Assembly (NCBI RefSeq): GCF_029960785.1
Contig: NZ_JASBQE010000004.1
Location: 124,001-188,000 of the forward strand
Length of the DNA: 64,000 nt
Direction: 5' to 3'
Source of the DNA: Polyangium sp. 15x6
GTDB taxonomy: Bacteria > Myxococcota_A > Polyangia > Polyangiales > Polyangiaceae
Part shown: positions 26,689 through 34,240 of the stretch, in pieces
Position numbering within the stretch: the first letter of the stretch is position 1
Layout of the letters: each line of letters begins with the position of its first letter
The notes under the pieces: generated by a model
The model's input: only the letters and a program-made list of their open reading frames with translations
The model's database searches: none
Told to the model about the DNA's origin: nothing
Program-made: the position numbers and the translations under genes

Positions 26689-27468
26689 TCAGCGACCGGA
26701 GAACGCCGGTTTTCTTTTCTCGCCGGCGGCGCGGAGACCTTCGCCGAGATCCTCGCTCGCGTAACTGACGGCCTGCTCGTAGGCCTCGAGGTCGAGGGCC
26801 TTGGCGAGCGCGCCGCGGTCGATGCCGAGGGAGCGCCTGAGCGCGCGCACCACGAGCGGGGCCGATTCGGCGATCTGGGCGGCGAGCTCGGCGGCGCGGG
26901 GGCGCACGCGATCGCCGGGGAGCGCTTCGAGGGCCATGCCCCAGGCCGCGGCGTCGCGGCCCGTGAAGCGGCGGCCGGTGAGCAGGAGCTCCGCGGCGCG
27001 CTCGGCGCCCACGCGGCGCGGCAGGAGGTACGTCGCGCCCATGCCGGGGTGCAGGCCGAGCGACGCGAAATTCACCGCGAGCCGGCTGTCCTCGTCGACG
27101 ATCACGAGGTCGGCCGCGAGCGCGACGCAGAGCCCCGCGCCGATCGCCGGCCCTCGTACGGCCGCGACCACGGGCACGTCGAGCTCCGTGATCGACAGAT
27201 ACCGGTGGTAAAACCCGAGCATGAAGGCCCGCGCCTCCGCGAAGCTCGCGGCGCGCAGGCGCTCCAGCATGGAGAGGTCGCCGCCCGCGGAGAACGCGTC
27301 TCCCGCGCCCGCGAGCACGACGGCGCGGATGGAGGCGTCACGCGCGATCTCGCGCACGCGCGCGGCGAGCGCGTCCCCGAGCTCGGGGCTCATGGCGTTT
27401 TTTCGGCGTGCGTCGTCGAGGACGAGCGTGGCGACGGCGCCGTCGCGTTCGAGGTGGACGTCAGGCAT
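26689..27468 (-). CDS. Enoyl-CoA hydratase/isomerase family protein
   Basis: A 259-residue protein of standard crotonase length. It has VATLVLDDARRKNAMS at the start, AGAGDAFSAGGDLSML as oxyanion-hole strand one, VVAAVRGPAIGAGLCVALAADL as strand two, and NFASLGLHPGMGATYLL. In hydratases two Glu occupy the positions around the last two blocks; here the second block has no Glu, so the reaction may be isomerase- or hydrolase-type. It is divergent from a TetR gene, and two palindromic operators lie between them, 26 and 51 bases from this start. It is therefore probably repressed by that regulator in a fatty-acid or aromatic acyl-CoA pathway. Confidence 0.87.
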   Translation of the reverse strand: MPDVHLERDGAVATLVLDDARRKNAMSPELGDALAARVREIARDASIRAVVLAGAGDAFSAGGDLSMLERLRAASFAEARAFMLGFYHRYLSITELDVPVVAAVRGPAIGAGLCVALAADLVIVDEDSRLAVNFASLGLHPGMGATYLLPRRVGAERAAELLLTGRRFTGRDAAAWGMALEALPGDRVRPRAAELAAQIAESAPLVVRALRRSLGIDRGALAKALDLEAYEQAVSYASEDLGEGLRAAGEKRKPAFSGR

Positions 27469-27493
27469 GCGAGCCCTCTAACACGATAGAACA

Positions 27494-27533
27494 TGCACCT
27501 GGTGTGCAAAAAACTACTTGCACTCGGAGTGCA
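27494..27533. promoter_or_regulatory. Two TGCAC-N5-GTGCA operator palindromes
   Basis: Perfect 5-base arms at 27494-27508 (spacer CTGGT) and 27519-27533 (spacer TCGGA), centres 25 bases apart, in the 87-base region between the divergent crotonase and TetR starts. Spacing near 2.5 helical turns, identical arms and the position next to a TetR gene fit autoregulation plus control of the crotonase gene. Confidence 0.75.
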
Positions 27534-27555
27534 GATAGGTAGAGTCGTCCTCGTG

Positions 27556-28185
27556 ATGCACGCCAAGGAGCCCGCCGCGCAGACGCAGGCCGATGGGCGC
27601 CACGCGCGGGCCGAGCGCACGCGTGAGGCGATCGTGGAGGCTCTGCTCGCGCTGCTCGGGGAGGGGGTCCTGCGGCCTTCGGCCGAGCAAATCGCCGAGC
27701 GCGCGGGGGTGTCGCGGCGGGCGATCTGGAACCATTTCACCGACCTCGACGATCTGCTCGCGTGCGCGGCGCGGCGGCGGATGGAGACGGTCATGCCGCT
27801 CTGGCCGAAGCTCCCGCGAGACGGGACGGCGGCGGATCGGGCGCGGGCCGTCGCCGAGGGGGTGGGTCGGTTCCACGAGCACGTCGCGCCCGTGCGCCGC
27901 GCGGCCGTGCTGTTCGCGCCCGACGTGGCGTTCCTCGCGGGGCAGCTCCGCGAGGCGGCGCGCATGCACAGGGCCGCCATTCGCGCGGTGTTCGAGGCCG
28001 AGATCGAGGCGGCGTCCGAGGAGACGCGGGCGGTCTTGCTCGCGGGGCTCGCGGCGGCGGCGAGTTTTTCGATGTGGGAGGAGCTCCGGAGGAACCAGGA
28101 GCTCTCGGTGGACGAGGCTACCCGCGCCGTGCGGATCGAGCTCGAGGGAATGCTCGAGCGCGCGGCGGGGAATCAGGAGCGGTGA
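27556..28185 (+). CDS. TetR/AcrR family transcriptional regulator
   Basis: A 209-residue protein. The start could be ATG 27556 or the adjacent GTG 27553; farther upstream starts would read through the operators. The N-terminal helix-turn-helix is clear: RTREAIVEALLALLGEG then PSAEQIAERAGVSRRAIWNHFTDLDDLL. The C-terminal ligand domain is helical and Arg/Ala-rich, without assignable specificity. It faces the crotonase gene with two perfect palindromes between, and is followed after 11 bases by the copper-monooxygenase-like gene, which may share its transcript. Confidence 0.9.
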   Translation: MHAKEPAAQTQADGRHARAERTREAIVEALLALLGEGVLRPSAEQIAERAGVSRRAIWNHFTDLDDLLACAARRRMETVMPLWPKLPRDGTAADRARAVAEGVGRFHEHVAPVRRAAVLFAPDVAFLAGQLREAARMHRAAIRAVFEAEIEAASEETRAVLLAGLAAAASFSMWEELRRNQELSVDEATRAVRIELEGMLERAAGNQER

Positions 28186-28196
28186 AGGAGGAGAAC

Positions 28197-29504
28197 ATGC
28201 TTGCTTTCGACGGTGTTCGGATCGCGTGTGTGCTCGTTTCGCTCGGTGCTCTGGCGGGCTGCACGAATGGCGGGAGCAGCGGCGGCCCAGGCACGCCCGC
28301 GGCGGGGGGACCGACCTACCATCGCGACATCAAGCCGCTCGTGGATACGAAATGCGGCAATTGCCACGCCGAGGGCGGCGTCGGCCCGTTCGCGCTCACG
28401 ACGTACGAGGAGGTGCACGCGATGCGCGGCGCCGTCGAGGCCGCCGTCGTGGCGAAGACGATGCCGCCCTGGCCCGCGGACAACGATTGCAACGAGTACC
28501 TCGGCAACAGGTCGCTCACGGACGAGCAGATCGACACGATCTCGCGCTGGATCGCGGACGGGGCGCCCGAGGGCAACCCGGCGGACGCGCCGGTGGAGGT
28601 CGAGGATACCGCGCAGACGCTCTCCCGCGTCGACCTCGAATTGCCCATCCCCGAGGCGTACACGCCGAAGGTCTCGCCCGACGATTACCATTGCTTCTTC
28701 GTCGACTGGCCCGCGGACGAGACGACGTACATCACGGGCATGGGCGTCGAGCCGGGGGAGAGGTCGATCGTCCATCACGTGATCGCGTTCGTGGCGAAAC
28801 CCGACAAGCTCGCGGATTTCCAGGCGCTCGACGATGCCGAGCCGGGCGTTGGCTGGACCTGCTACGGCGGCCCCGGCGGCGGTCCTTCGTCGGCGGGCTG
28901 GGTCGGCGCGTGGGTGCCCGGCAGCGTCGGCGCCGATTACCCGGCGGGCACGGGCATCGAGATTCCCCCGGGCTCGAAGCTCATCGTGCAGATGCATTAC
29001 AACACCTCGGCGGCGGCGGCGGTGCCGGATCGGACGAAGCTCCTCGTGCGTACGGACAAGACCGTGGAGAAGAAGGCCGCGATCATGCCGTTCACGAAGA
29101 TCTCCTGGGTCACGCAGCAGACCATGACGATCCCCGCGCACACGAGCGACGTCATGCACGAGTTCATGGCCGATCCGTCGGGGTACGTGAACATCGCCAC
29201 GGGCGGCGCCCTGCCGTCGAACACGCCCGTCAACATCTACACGGGCGGCTTGCACATGCACACGCGCGGCAAGAGCGCCTCGCTCCGGGTCGTGCGGGGC
29301 GACGCGGAGGAGTGCCTGGTCGATATCCCGTCCTGGAATTTCCACTGGCAGGGGTCGTATGCGTTGAAGGCGCCCACTCGCTTCGAGCCGGGCGATCAAC
29401 TTCATCTGAAGTGCACCTGGGACAACACCGAGATGTACGACATAAATTGGGGCGAGGGGACGAACGACGAGATGTGTCTCGGAACGGTCTACGTCAGCGA
29501 GTGA
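28197..29504 (+). CDS. Lipoprotein with c-type heme motif and Cu(II) ascorbate-dependent monooxygenase-like domains
   Basis: A 435-residue protein. A strong AAGGAGGAG lies just upstream of ATG 28197. Lipobox ALAGC, a Gly/Ser linker, then a small cytochrome-like region with C53-G-N-C56-H57 and MPPWPAD. The main part resembles the tandem PHM/dopamine-beta-hydroxylase fold: SIVHHVIAFVAKP (first copper His pair), HYNTSAAA, and GLHMHTRGKSASLRVVR (second copper site), ending FEPGDQLHLKCTWDNT. Such heme-plus-copper proteins are common in myxobacteria and annotated as monooxygenases without known substrate. It starts 11 bases after the TetR stop. Confidence 0.8.
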   Translation: MLAFDGVRIACVLVSLGALAGCTNGGSSGGPGTPAAGGPTYHRDIKPLVDTKCGNCHAEGGVGPFALTTYEEVHAMRGAVEAAVVAKTMPPWPADNDCNEYLGNRSLTDEQIDTISRWIADGAPEGNPADAPVEVEDTAQTLSRVDLELPIPEAYTPKVSPDDYHCFFVDWPADETTYITGMGVEPGERSIVHHVIAFVAKPDKLADFQALDDAEPGVGWTCYGGPGGGPSSAGWVGAWVPGSVGADYPAGTGIEIPPGSKLIVQMHYNTSAAAAVPDRTKLLVRTDKTVEKKAAIMPFTKISWVTQQTMTIPAHTSDVMHEFMADPSGYVNIATGGALPSNTPVNIYTGGLHMHTRGKSASLRVVRGDAEECLVDIPSWNFHWQGSYALKAPTRFEPGDQLHLKCTWDNTEMYDINWGEGTNDEMCLGTVYVSE

Positions 29505-29755
29505 CCGCACCCGGACGCGCGATGCCCTACGGGGAGCTACGGCGATCGCAGGCTCCCTGATCATCCCGAGCAGAAGACGGCCGCCATTGCCGGATGGTTC
29601 CGACCTCGGGGATCTCTATTCATTCGCTTGACTCCAAACGATTCTAAGGGATCCTCGAAGGGTTCGCGGCGTGCTTCGCGCCTAACTTCCGCCGCGAAAT
29701 GGATTGTCACCTGGGGCCTCGAAGGGTGCTCGAGGTTCCACACAGGAGTCACGCC

Positions 29756-30124
29756 ATGGGTTTTGCGAAGCTCGGGATGGTGTCGGTCGCTTGCTGTCTT
29801 TTTGCGATCGGCTGCGTGGCCGATCCCGACGACATCATGTCGATCGAATTCACCGGTTCGCAGTCGTTGAGCGCGGAAGACAACCCCGAGCTGCCCGAGC
29901 CGCCGACCATCCCGGCCGATGCGCGGTGCGGAAACAACCTCCAGAAGGTGCTCGTCTGCCACGTCCCGCAGGGCAATCCCGGCAATGCGCATACCATCTG
30001 TATCGGAGAGCCTGCCGTGGCACATCACCTGGCCAACCACGAAGGTGACAGCATTGGCCTCTGTCCAGGGGAGGAGCCGGGCGAAGAATACCCCGAGTAC
30101 CCCGAGTACCCCCCGAAGCCGTAG
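29756..30124 (+). CDS. Small lipoprotein with VCHVPQGNPGN domain
   Basis: A 122-residue protein. The ATG at 29756 has AGGAG 7 bases upstream and gives a lipoprotein signal with AIGC. After an acidic linker is a short Cys/His-rich module: KVLVCHVPQGNPGNAHTIC followed by AHHLANHEGDSIGLC. This pattern recurs at the ends of secreted proteins from several phyla; its Cys and His suggest disulfides or metal binding, function unknown. The tail is a repeated EYPEYPEYP. A long hairpin downstream at 30143-30209 may terminate it. Confidence 0.75.
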   Translation: MGFAKLGMVSVACCLFAIGCVADPDDIMSIEFTGSQSLSAEDNPELPEPPTIPADARCGNNLQKVLVCHVPQGNPGNAHTICIGEPAVAHHLANHEGDSIGLCPGEEPGEEYPEYPEYPPKP

Positions 30125-30142
30125 CTCGGCGCGAGGTGGGCT

Positions 30143-30209
30143 TCGGCAGGGGGCACGTCGGCGCGTGACGCTCGCGGCTTCCGCGGCTCGCGGCGTGCCC
30201 CCTCGCCGA
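30143..30209 (+). terminator. Long-stem hairpin after the small lipoprotein gene
   Basis: TCGGCAGGGGGCACG at 30143-30157 pairs with CGTGCCCCCTCGCCGA at 30194-30209 with a single bulge. The loop of about 36 bases is itself GC-rich. No U-tract follows, so intrinsic termination is uncertain; it could instead protect the transcript. Confidence 0.4.
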
Positions 30210-30319
30210 CGCCATATATCCTAGCAAAAACATTCTTGTTTTCAAGTCTTGCTGGAACCGGGCCTAACCCGTAGTTTCCGCCGCGCCGGTGACCTTTTCG
30301 TCATCAGGCGGGAGGGAGC

Positions 30320-32560
30320 ATGGAAGGTACGGGCGAAGGGCCCTTTTCCAGCGGACCCGGGCCTGTCGTCGCCGAGGAGCTTCGCCTCCTCGCGCGGACC
30401 CACGAGGCCCTCGCAGAGGCGCGAGGCCCTCGCCGCGGCGCACGGCCGGACGGGGAGGGCCTGCGCGCGCTCCGGGACGAATGGAACACGGCCGGCGAGG
30501 AGGACCGGCCCGCATTGCTCGCGCAAATGCACGAGGAGCGGGCTCGGCTGGAGAGGGCGCGCGAGGATCGTTTTCCGGATCCGGCGGCGCCTTATTTCGC
30601 GCATCTGCGCGTTCGTGTGGCAGGCCGCGTGCGGGACGTCATGCTCGGCACGGCTCCGCTGCTCGACGGCAAGCGCGGCGTCACCATCGTGGAATGGCGG
30701 AAATCGCCGATCGCCGAGGTGTTTTTCTCGTGCGAGGAGGGGGAGGACTACGAGATCGAGGTGGACGGCCGCGTCATCGAGGGCAAGGTCGAGGAGCGGC
30801 GGCTGCTCACGTTCGAGGGCGGCGCGCTCGCGAGCATCACCGTCCCGGGCGGCGTGCTGCGGCGCGAGGGCGATACGTGGCGCTTCGAGCCGGGCGCGTG
30901 GGCTCCGCGGCTCGTCGATCCCACGTCCCCGCGGCGGACGCCGGAGACGCGCAATCCGTTCATCACGCTCGACGCCGAACAGCAGGCCCTGGTCAATCGG
31001 GAGTCTCGCGCGCCGCTGCTCGTGCTCGGCTCGGCCGGCTCGGGGAAAACCACGGTGGCGCTCCACCGCGTGGCCGCGCTGCGCAAGCGTTTTCCGGACG
31101 TCTTTCCGGCCAAACGTATGCTCGTGCTCGTCCCCGAGCCGGGGCTCCGTCGTCTGTCCGAGCGGATCCTCGAAGGACTCGCGGTGGAGGGCGTCCTCGT
31201 CCGCACGTTCGAGGACTGGATCCGCGCCGAGGCGCGCCGCGTGTTCTCGTGGCTCCCGCACCGTGAGCCGCCGGATCCGCCGTTCGCCGCGTGCCGCTTG
31301 AAACGTCACCCGGCGCTCTTCGCGGCGATCGAGCGGCTGATCGACGAGGACACGGGCGCCATTGCGCGCAAGCTCGATCGTCTGCTCGGCTTCCGCGGCG
31401 CGCTGCGGAAGGCGCTCGAAGCGCGGAACGAGCCGATCCTGTGGGACCGGCTGCGGGCGATCGAGGCGGGTTTGGGGAAAGAAACGCCCGGCGAGAAGGG
31501 GCGGCTCCTCTGCGAGGCGCTCGCCGAGGAGCAGGACAAACTCGCGCGGGTGCGAGGCGATCACCGGAGGCTCGTGGGGGATCGGGCGTTGCTCGCGCGT
31601 GTGGTGGATGCGTCGGACGGCGATCTGCCGGCGGGGATCGTGGAGCAGGTCGCGGCGCACACGAAGCAGCAGCTCGCAATGACGAGCGAGGAGGCGTATG
31701 CGCATGTGGACGCGGACAGGCTCGCCACGCTCGACGGGCGGACGCTCGACGCCGGCACGCCCGAGGAGACGTCGGATACGGTGGACGTGGAGGATTATGC
31801 GATCCTCTTCGAATTGCTCCACCGCCGGACGGGCGCGAGCGCGACGAAGGCCGGGGCGCTGTCCCGGTACGCGCATATCGTGCTCGACGAGGCCCAGGAG
31901 CTCGCGCCGATCGAGCTCCGCGTGATTGGACGCGCGCTCGATCCCGAGGGCAGCGTGACCGTGGCCGGGGACGCGGCGCAACGAATCGATCGGTCGGGCC
32001 ATTTCCGCTCGTGGGAGGCCGTGATGGCGGCGCTCTCCGTGCGGAGCGAGCCGGCGTTTCTGGAGACGTCGTACCGTTCGCCGCGGCCCGTCGTGGAGTT
32101 TGCCCACGTCATCCTCGGCGCGGACGCGCCCGCCGAGGTCCCGCATGCGCCGCGGGAGGGCGCGGACGTGCTGCGGACGATCGTGCCGGGCGAGGGGCAC
32201 GCCGCGGCGGTCCTTTGCGAGGCGCTCCGGCAGTTGCGCGCCGACGATCCGTATGCGTCGGTGGCGATCATCGCCCGCGACGAGCCTTCCGCGCGGGCCG
32301 TGCACGAGGCCGTCTCCCGGGGCATGCCGTGCCGCCTCGTGCGGGACGGAGATTTTTCGTTCGGGCCAGGGATCGAGGTGACGGAGGTGGCCGAGGTGAA
32401 AGGCCTCGAGTTCGATTACGTGATCGTGCCGGACGCGAGCGCGAAAATTTGGCCAGACGCCCCGGATCATCGGCGCGCGCTCCATGTGGCCGTGACGCGC
32501 GCGATGCGGCGGGTGTGGATCGTGTCGCCCGGGGAGCCTTCGCCGATCCTGCCTCAGTGA
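30320..32560 (+). CDS. HelD-like superfamily 1 helicase/ATPase
   Basis: A 746-residue protein; the ATG at 30320 has GGGAGGGA just upstream. It has a charged N-terminal coiled-coil arm, a family-specific YFAHLRVRVAGRVRDVMLG and VEWRKSPIAEVFF segment, Walker A at about 236 (LGSAGSGKTTVALHR), Walker B at about 520 (IVLDEAQELAP), VAGDAAQRID, and C-terminal motifs EVKGLEFDYVIVPDA and HVAVTRAMRRVWI. The layout fits HelD-type proteins, which release RNA polymerase from DNA, rather than UvrD or Rep, because of the N-terminal arm and small insert domains. The 3' end overlaps the convergent neighbour by 7 bases. Confidence 0.83.
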   Translation: MEGTGEGPFSSGPGPVVAEELRLLARTHEALAEARGPRRGARPDGEGLRALRDEWNTAGEEDRPALLAQMHEERARLERAREDRFPDPAAPYFAHLRVRVAGRVRDVMLGTAPLLDGKRGVTIVEWRKSPIAEVFFSCEEGEDYEIEVDGRVIEGKVEERRLLTFEGGALASITVPGGVLRREGDTWRFEPGAWAPRLVDPTSPRRTPETRNPFITLDAEQQALVNRESRAPLLVLGSAGSGKTTVALHRVAALRKRFPDVFPAKRMLVLVPEPGLRRLSERILEGLAVEGVLVRTFEDWIRAEARRVFSWLPHREPPDPPFAACRLKRHPALFAAIERLIDEDTGAIARKLDRLLGFRGALRKALEARNEPILWDRLRAIEAGLGKETPGEKGRLLCEALAEEQDKLARVRGDHRRLVGDRALLARVVDASDGDLPAGIVEQVAAHTKQQLAMTSEEAYAHVDADRLATLDGRTLDAGTPEETSDTVDVEDYAILFELLHRRTGASATKAGALSRYAHIVLDEAQELAPIELRVIGRALDPEGSVTVAGDAAQRIDRSGHFRSWEAVMAALSVRSEPAFLETSYRSPRPVVEFAHVILGADAPAEVPHAPREGADVLRTIVPGEGHAAAVLCEALRQLRADDPYASVAIIARDEPSARAVHEAVSRGMPCRLVRDGDFSFGPGIEVTEVAEVKGLEFDYVIVPDASAKIWPDAPDHRRALHVAVTRAMRRVWIVSPGEPSPILPQ

Positions 32561-34215
32561 AGGACGGGCGGCGCGACGGCGGGCTCTTCGGCGGCGCCGA
32601 GCCGGAGGTTCATCTGGAATCGGATCGGCCCGAGCACGACCTCGGGGGGCGGGACGCGGAGGAGGTGCTTTTCGAGCTCGTCGAGGCTCCCTGCCGCGTC
32701 CTCCGGCCGGACGCCGAAGCGGAATGAGGTCGTGCCGTCCGGCCGCACCTCGCATTGGATGTACATGTCGCCTGCGGTCTCGTCGTCCTCGAAGAAGGAC
32801 GTGACCTCGTCGAGCAGCGCTTTCGTGTAGGTGGCGAGCGGCTCGGACTCGACGCGCCGTTCCATCACTTCGGAAACCGTCAAGAACGCCAGGTTCTTCA
32901 CGAGCGGTGGCCCGTCCGCCGTCATTGGCTCGTCGCTCGGGCCGAAGGCCGCCCATCCCCCGGGCATGTGGGATTCGAGCGGATCGGCGAAATCCGGGTC
33001 GAGCTCGGGCGCCCAGACAATCGAGAGATCCATCTTCTCCTTGTCCGTCGCGCGCACGGAAAAGGACTCGCCGGCCGCGAGCGCCTTCCGCATTTGCTTC
33101 CACGTCTCGTCGCGCAGGAGAACCGCGAACCCGTCCTCGATCGTGGCGGCGCCATCTTCCGCTTGCTGGGGCACGAAGGCGAGGAAGTTCGCGGCGACGC
33201 ACGATCCCGAGACGTTGGGCTTCCCGATGGCGGACGGCGCCGTTTGTCCAGGCACCCATTCGAAGCAAGCATCGGCGCTCGGATCCGGACCGACGAGCAG
33301 GGCCATCGGCGTCTCCGGGGGCAAGGTCTCGATCGCCTTGAGCGCCCTCGCCGCGCCTGGCCTGAGCTGCAGCACGATCCCACTCTCGCCGAGGGTGACC
33401 GTCTGATCGACCAGGCCGCCGGGCCCCTCGCGCTCCGTCCGCGACGCCGGCCGGCTGAGGCGACGCACCGAGGCGCCCATGACGCGTAGCCTCGGGAGCT
33501 TCGTCAGAAAGCTATCTTCCATCGTCTCCGGTGAGCAGAGCGCGGGACGGTCGCGGTCGACCCACGGGGCCGTGGGGAAATACCGATATCGTTTGCCCAG
33601 CGTCGTCATCAGCCGGACCACGCCGAACTCGCTGGCCACCGCTTGCTCCTCGCCCGTGACGATGAGGGCGGTGAGCGAGGGGGCCGGGATCCGGATGCCC
33701 GGGTAGATCTGCGGCTGCGTGTACACCACGCCCATGGTCTTGCCCCGGCCGACGAGCGGCGTGTCGGTACCGAGCAGGCTGTAATCGCCGACGTCGACGA
33801 GCCGTTTTTCCGAGGCGAGCTGATAGAAGGTGCCATACAGGCCGAGCAGCTCCGGCGGATAGGCGTCGTCCGCTTCGCCTTTTCGCCGCACGACGGTGAA
33901 TACGATCTCTTTCTGACCGCGCGACCAGAGCCCGTCGCTGACGTACGTCCAGCAAGGCACGGGCCCCTCCGGCCCATCCATTTCGTGCGTGTAGATGCGG
34001 ACGACGAGCTCGCCGGGGAGGACCTCCTCCACGAAGACCTTTCCTTGCCGGGTCGCCGTGCCCCTCGACGCAGCTTTCGGCGCCTTCTTTTTCGCCCTCG
34101 GTTCGTCCGGTGGCAGAGGCGGCGAATCCTCGGCCTTGGGACGCGTGACGAACCAGGCCATGCCGGCGACGACGAGGACGAGGAAAACGATGGTTTCGAA
34201 TGTGGAGAGACCCAT
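32554..34215 (-). CDS. Membrane-anchored protein of unknown function
   Basis: A 553-residue protein with one N-terminal membrane segment (ETIVFLVLVVAGMAWFV), a Lys/Pro-rich linker (RAKKKAPKAA), and a soluble domain of about 490 residues with no recognisable motif. The centre contains LVGRGKTMGVVYTQPQIYPG and later repeated alpha/beta segments ending VVLGPIRFQMNLRLG. It follows the ankyrin lipoprotein gene by 25 bases on the same strand, so the two are likely one operon. Confidence 0.72.
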   Translation of the reverse strand: MGLSTFETIVFLVLVVAGMAWFVTRPKAEDSPPLPPDEPRAKKKAPKAASRGTATRQGKVFVEEVLPGELVVRIYTHEMDGPEGPVPCWTYVSDGLWSRGQKEIVFTVVRRKGEADDAYPPELLGLYGTFYQLASEKRLVDVGDYSLLGTDTPLVGRGKTMGVVYTQPQIYPGIRIPAPSLTALIVTGEEQAVASEFGVVRLMTTLGKRYRYFPTAPWVDRDRPALCSPETMEDSFLTKLPRLRVMGASVRRLSRPASRTEREGPGGLVDQTVTLGESGIVLQLRPGAARALKAIETLPPETPMALLVGPDPSADACFEWVPGQTAPSAIGKPNVSGSCVAANFLAFVPQQAEDGAATIEDGFAVLLRDETWKQMRKALAAGESFSVRATDKEKMDLSIVWAPELDPDFADPLESHMPGGWAAFGPSDEPMTADGPPLVKNLAFLTVSEVMERRVESEPLATYTKALLDEVTSFFEDDETAGDMYIQCEVRPDGTTSFRFGVRPEDAAGSLDELEKHLLRVPPPEVVLGPIRFQMNLRLGAAEEPAVAPPVLH

Positions 34216-34240
34216 GGAACCACCCCCGCGAACGATGCCG

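Noticed and set aside
26689..27468. Specific name as enoyl-CoA hydratase
   Set aside because: The second catalytic Glu position is not an acid, so only the crotonase superfamily is safe.
30242..33268. Minus-strand open frame of about 1,000 codons opposite the HelD-like helicase
   Set aside because: It is Arg/His-rich, has no domain pattern, and is an antisense shadow of a clearly conserved gene; long antisense frames are expected at this GC content.
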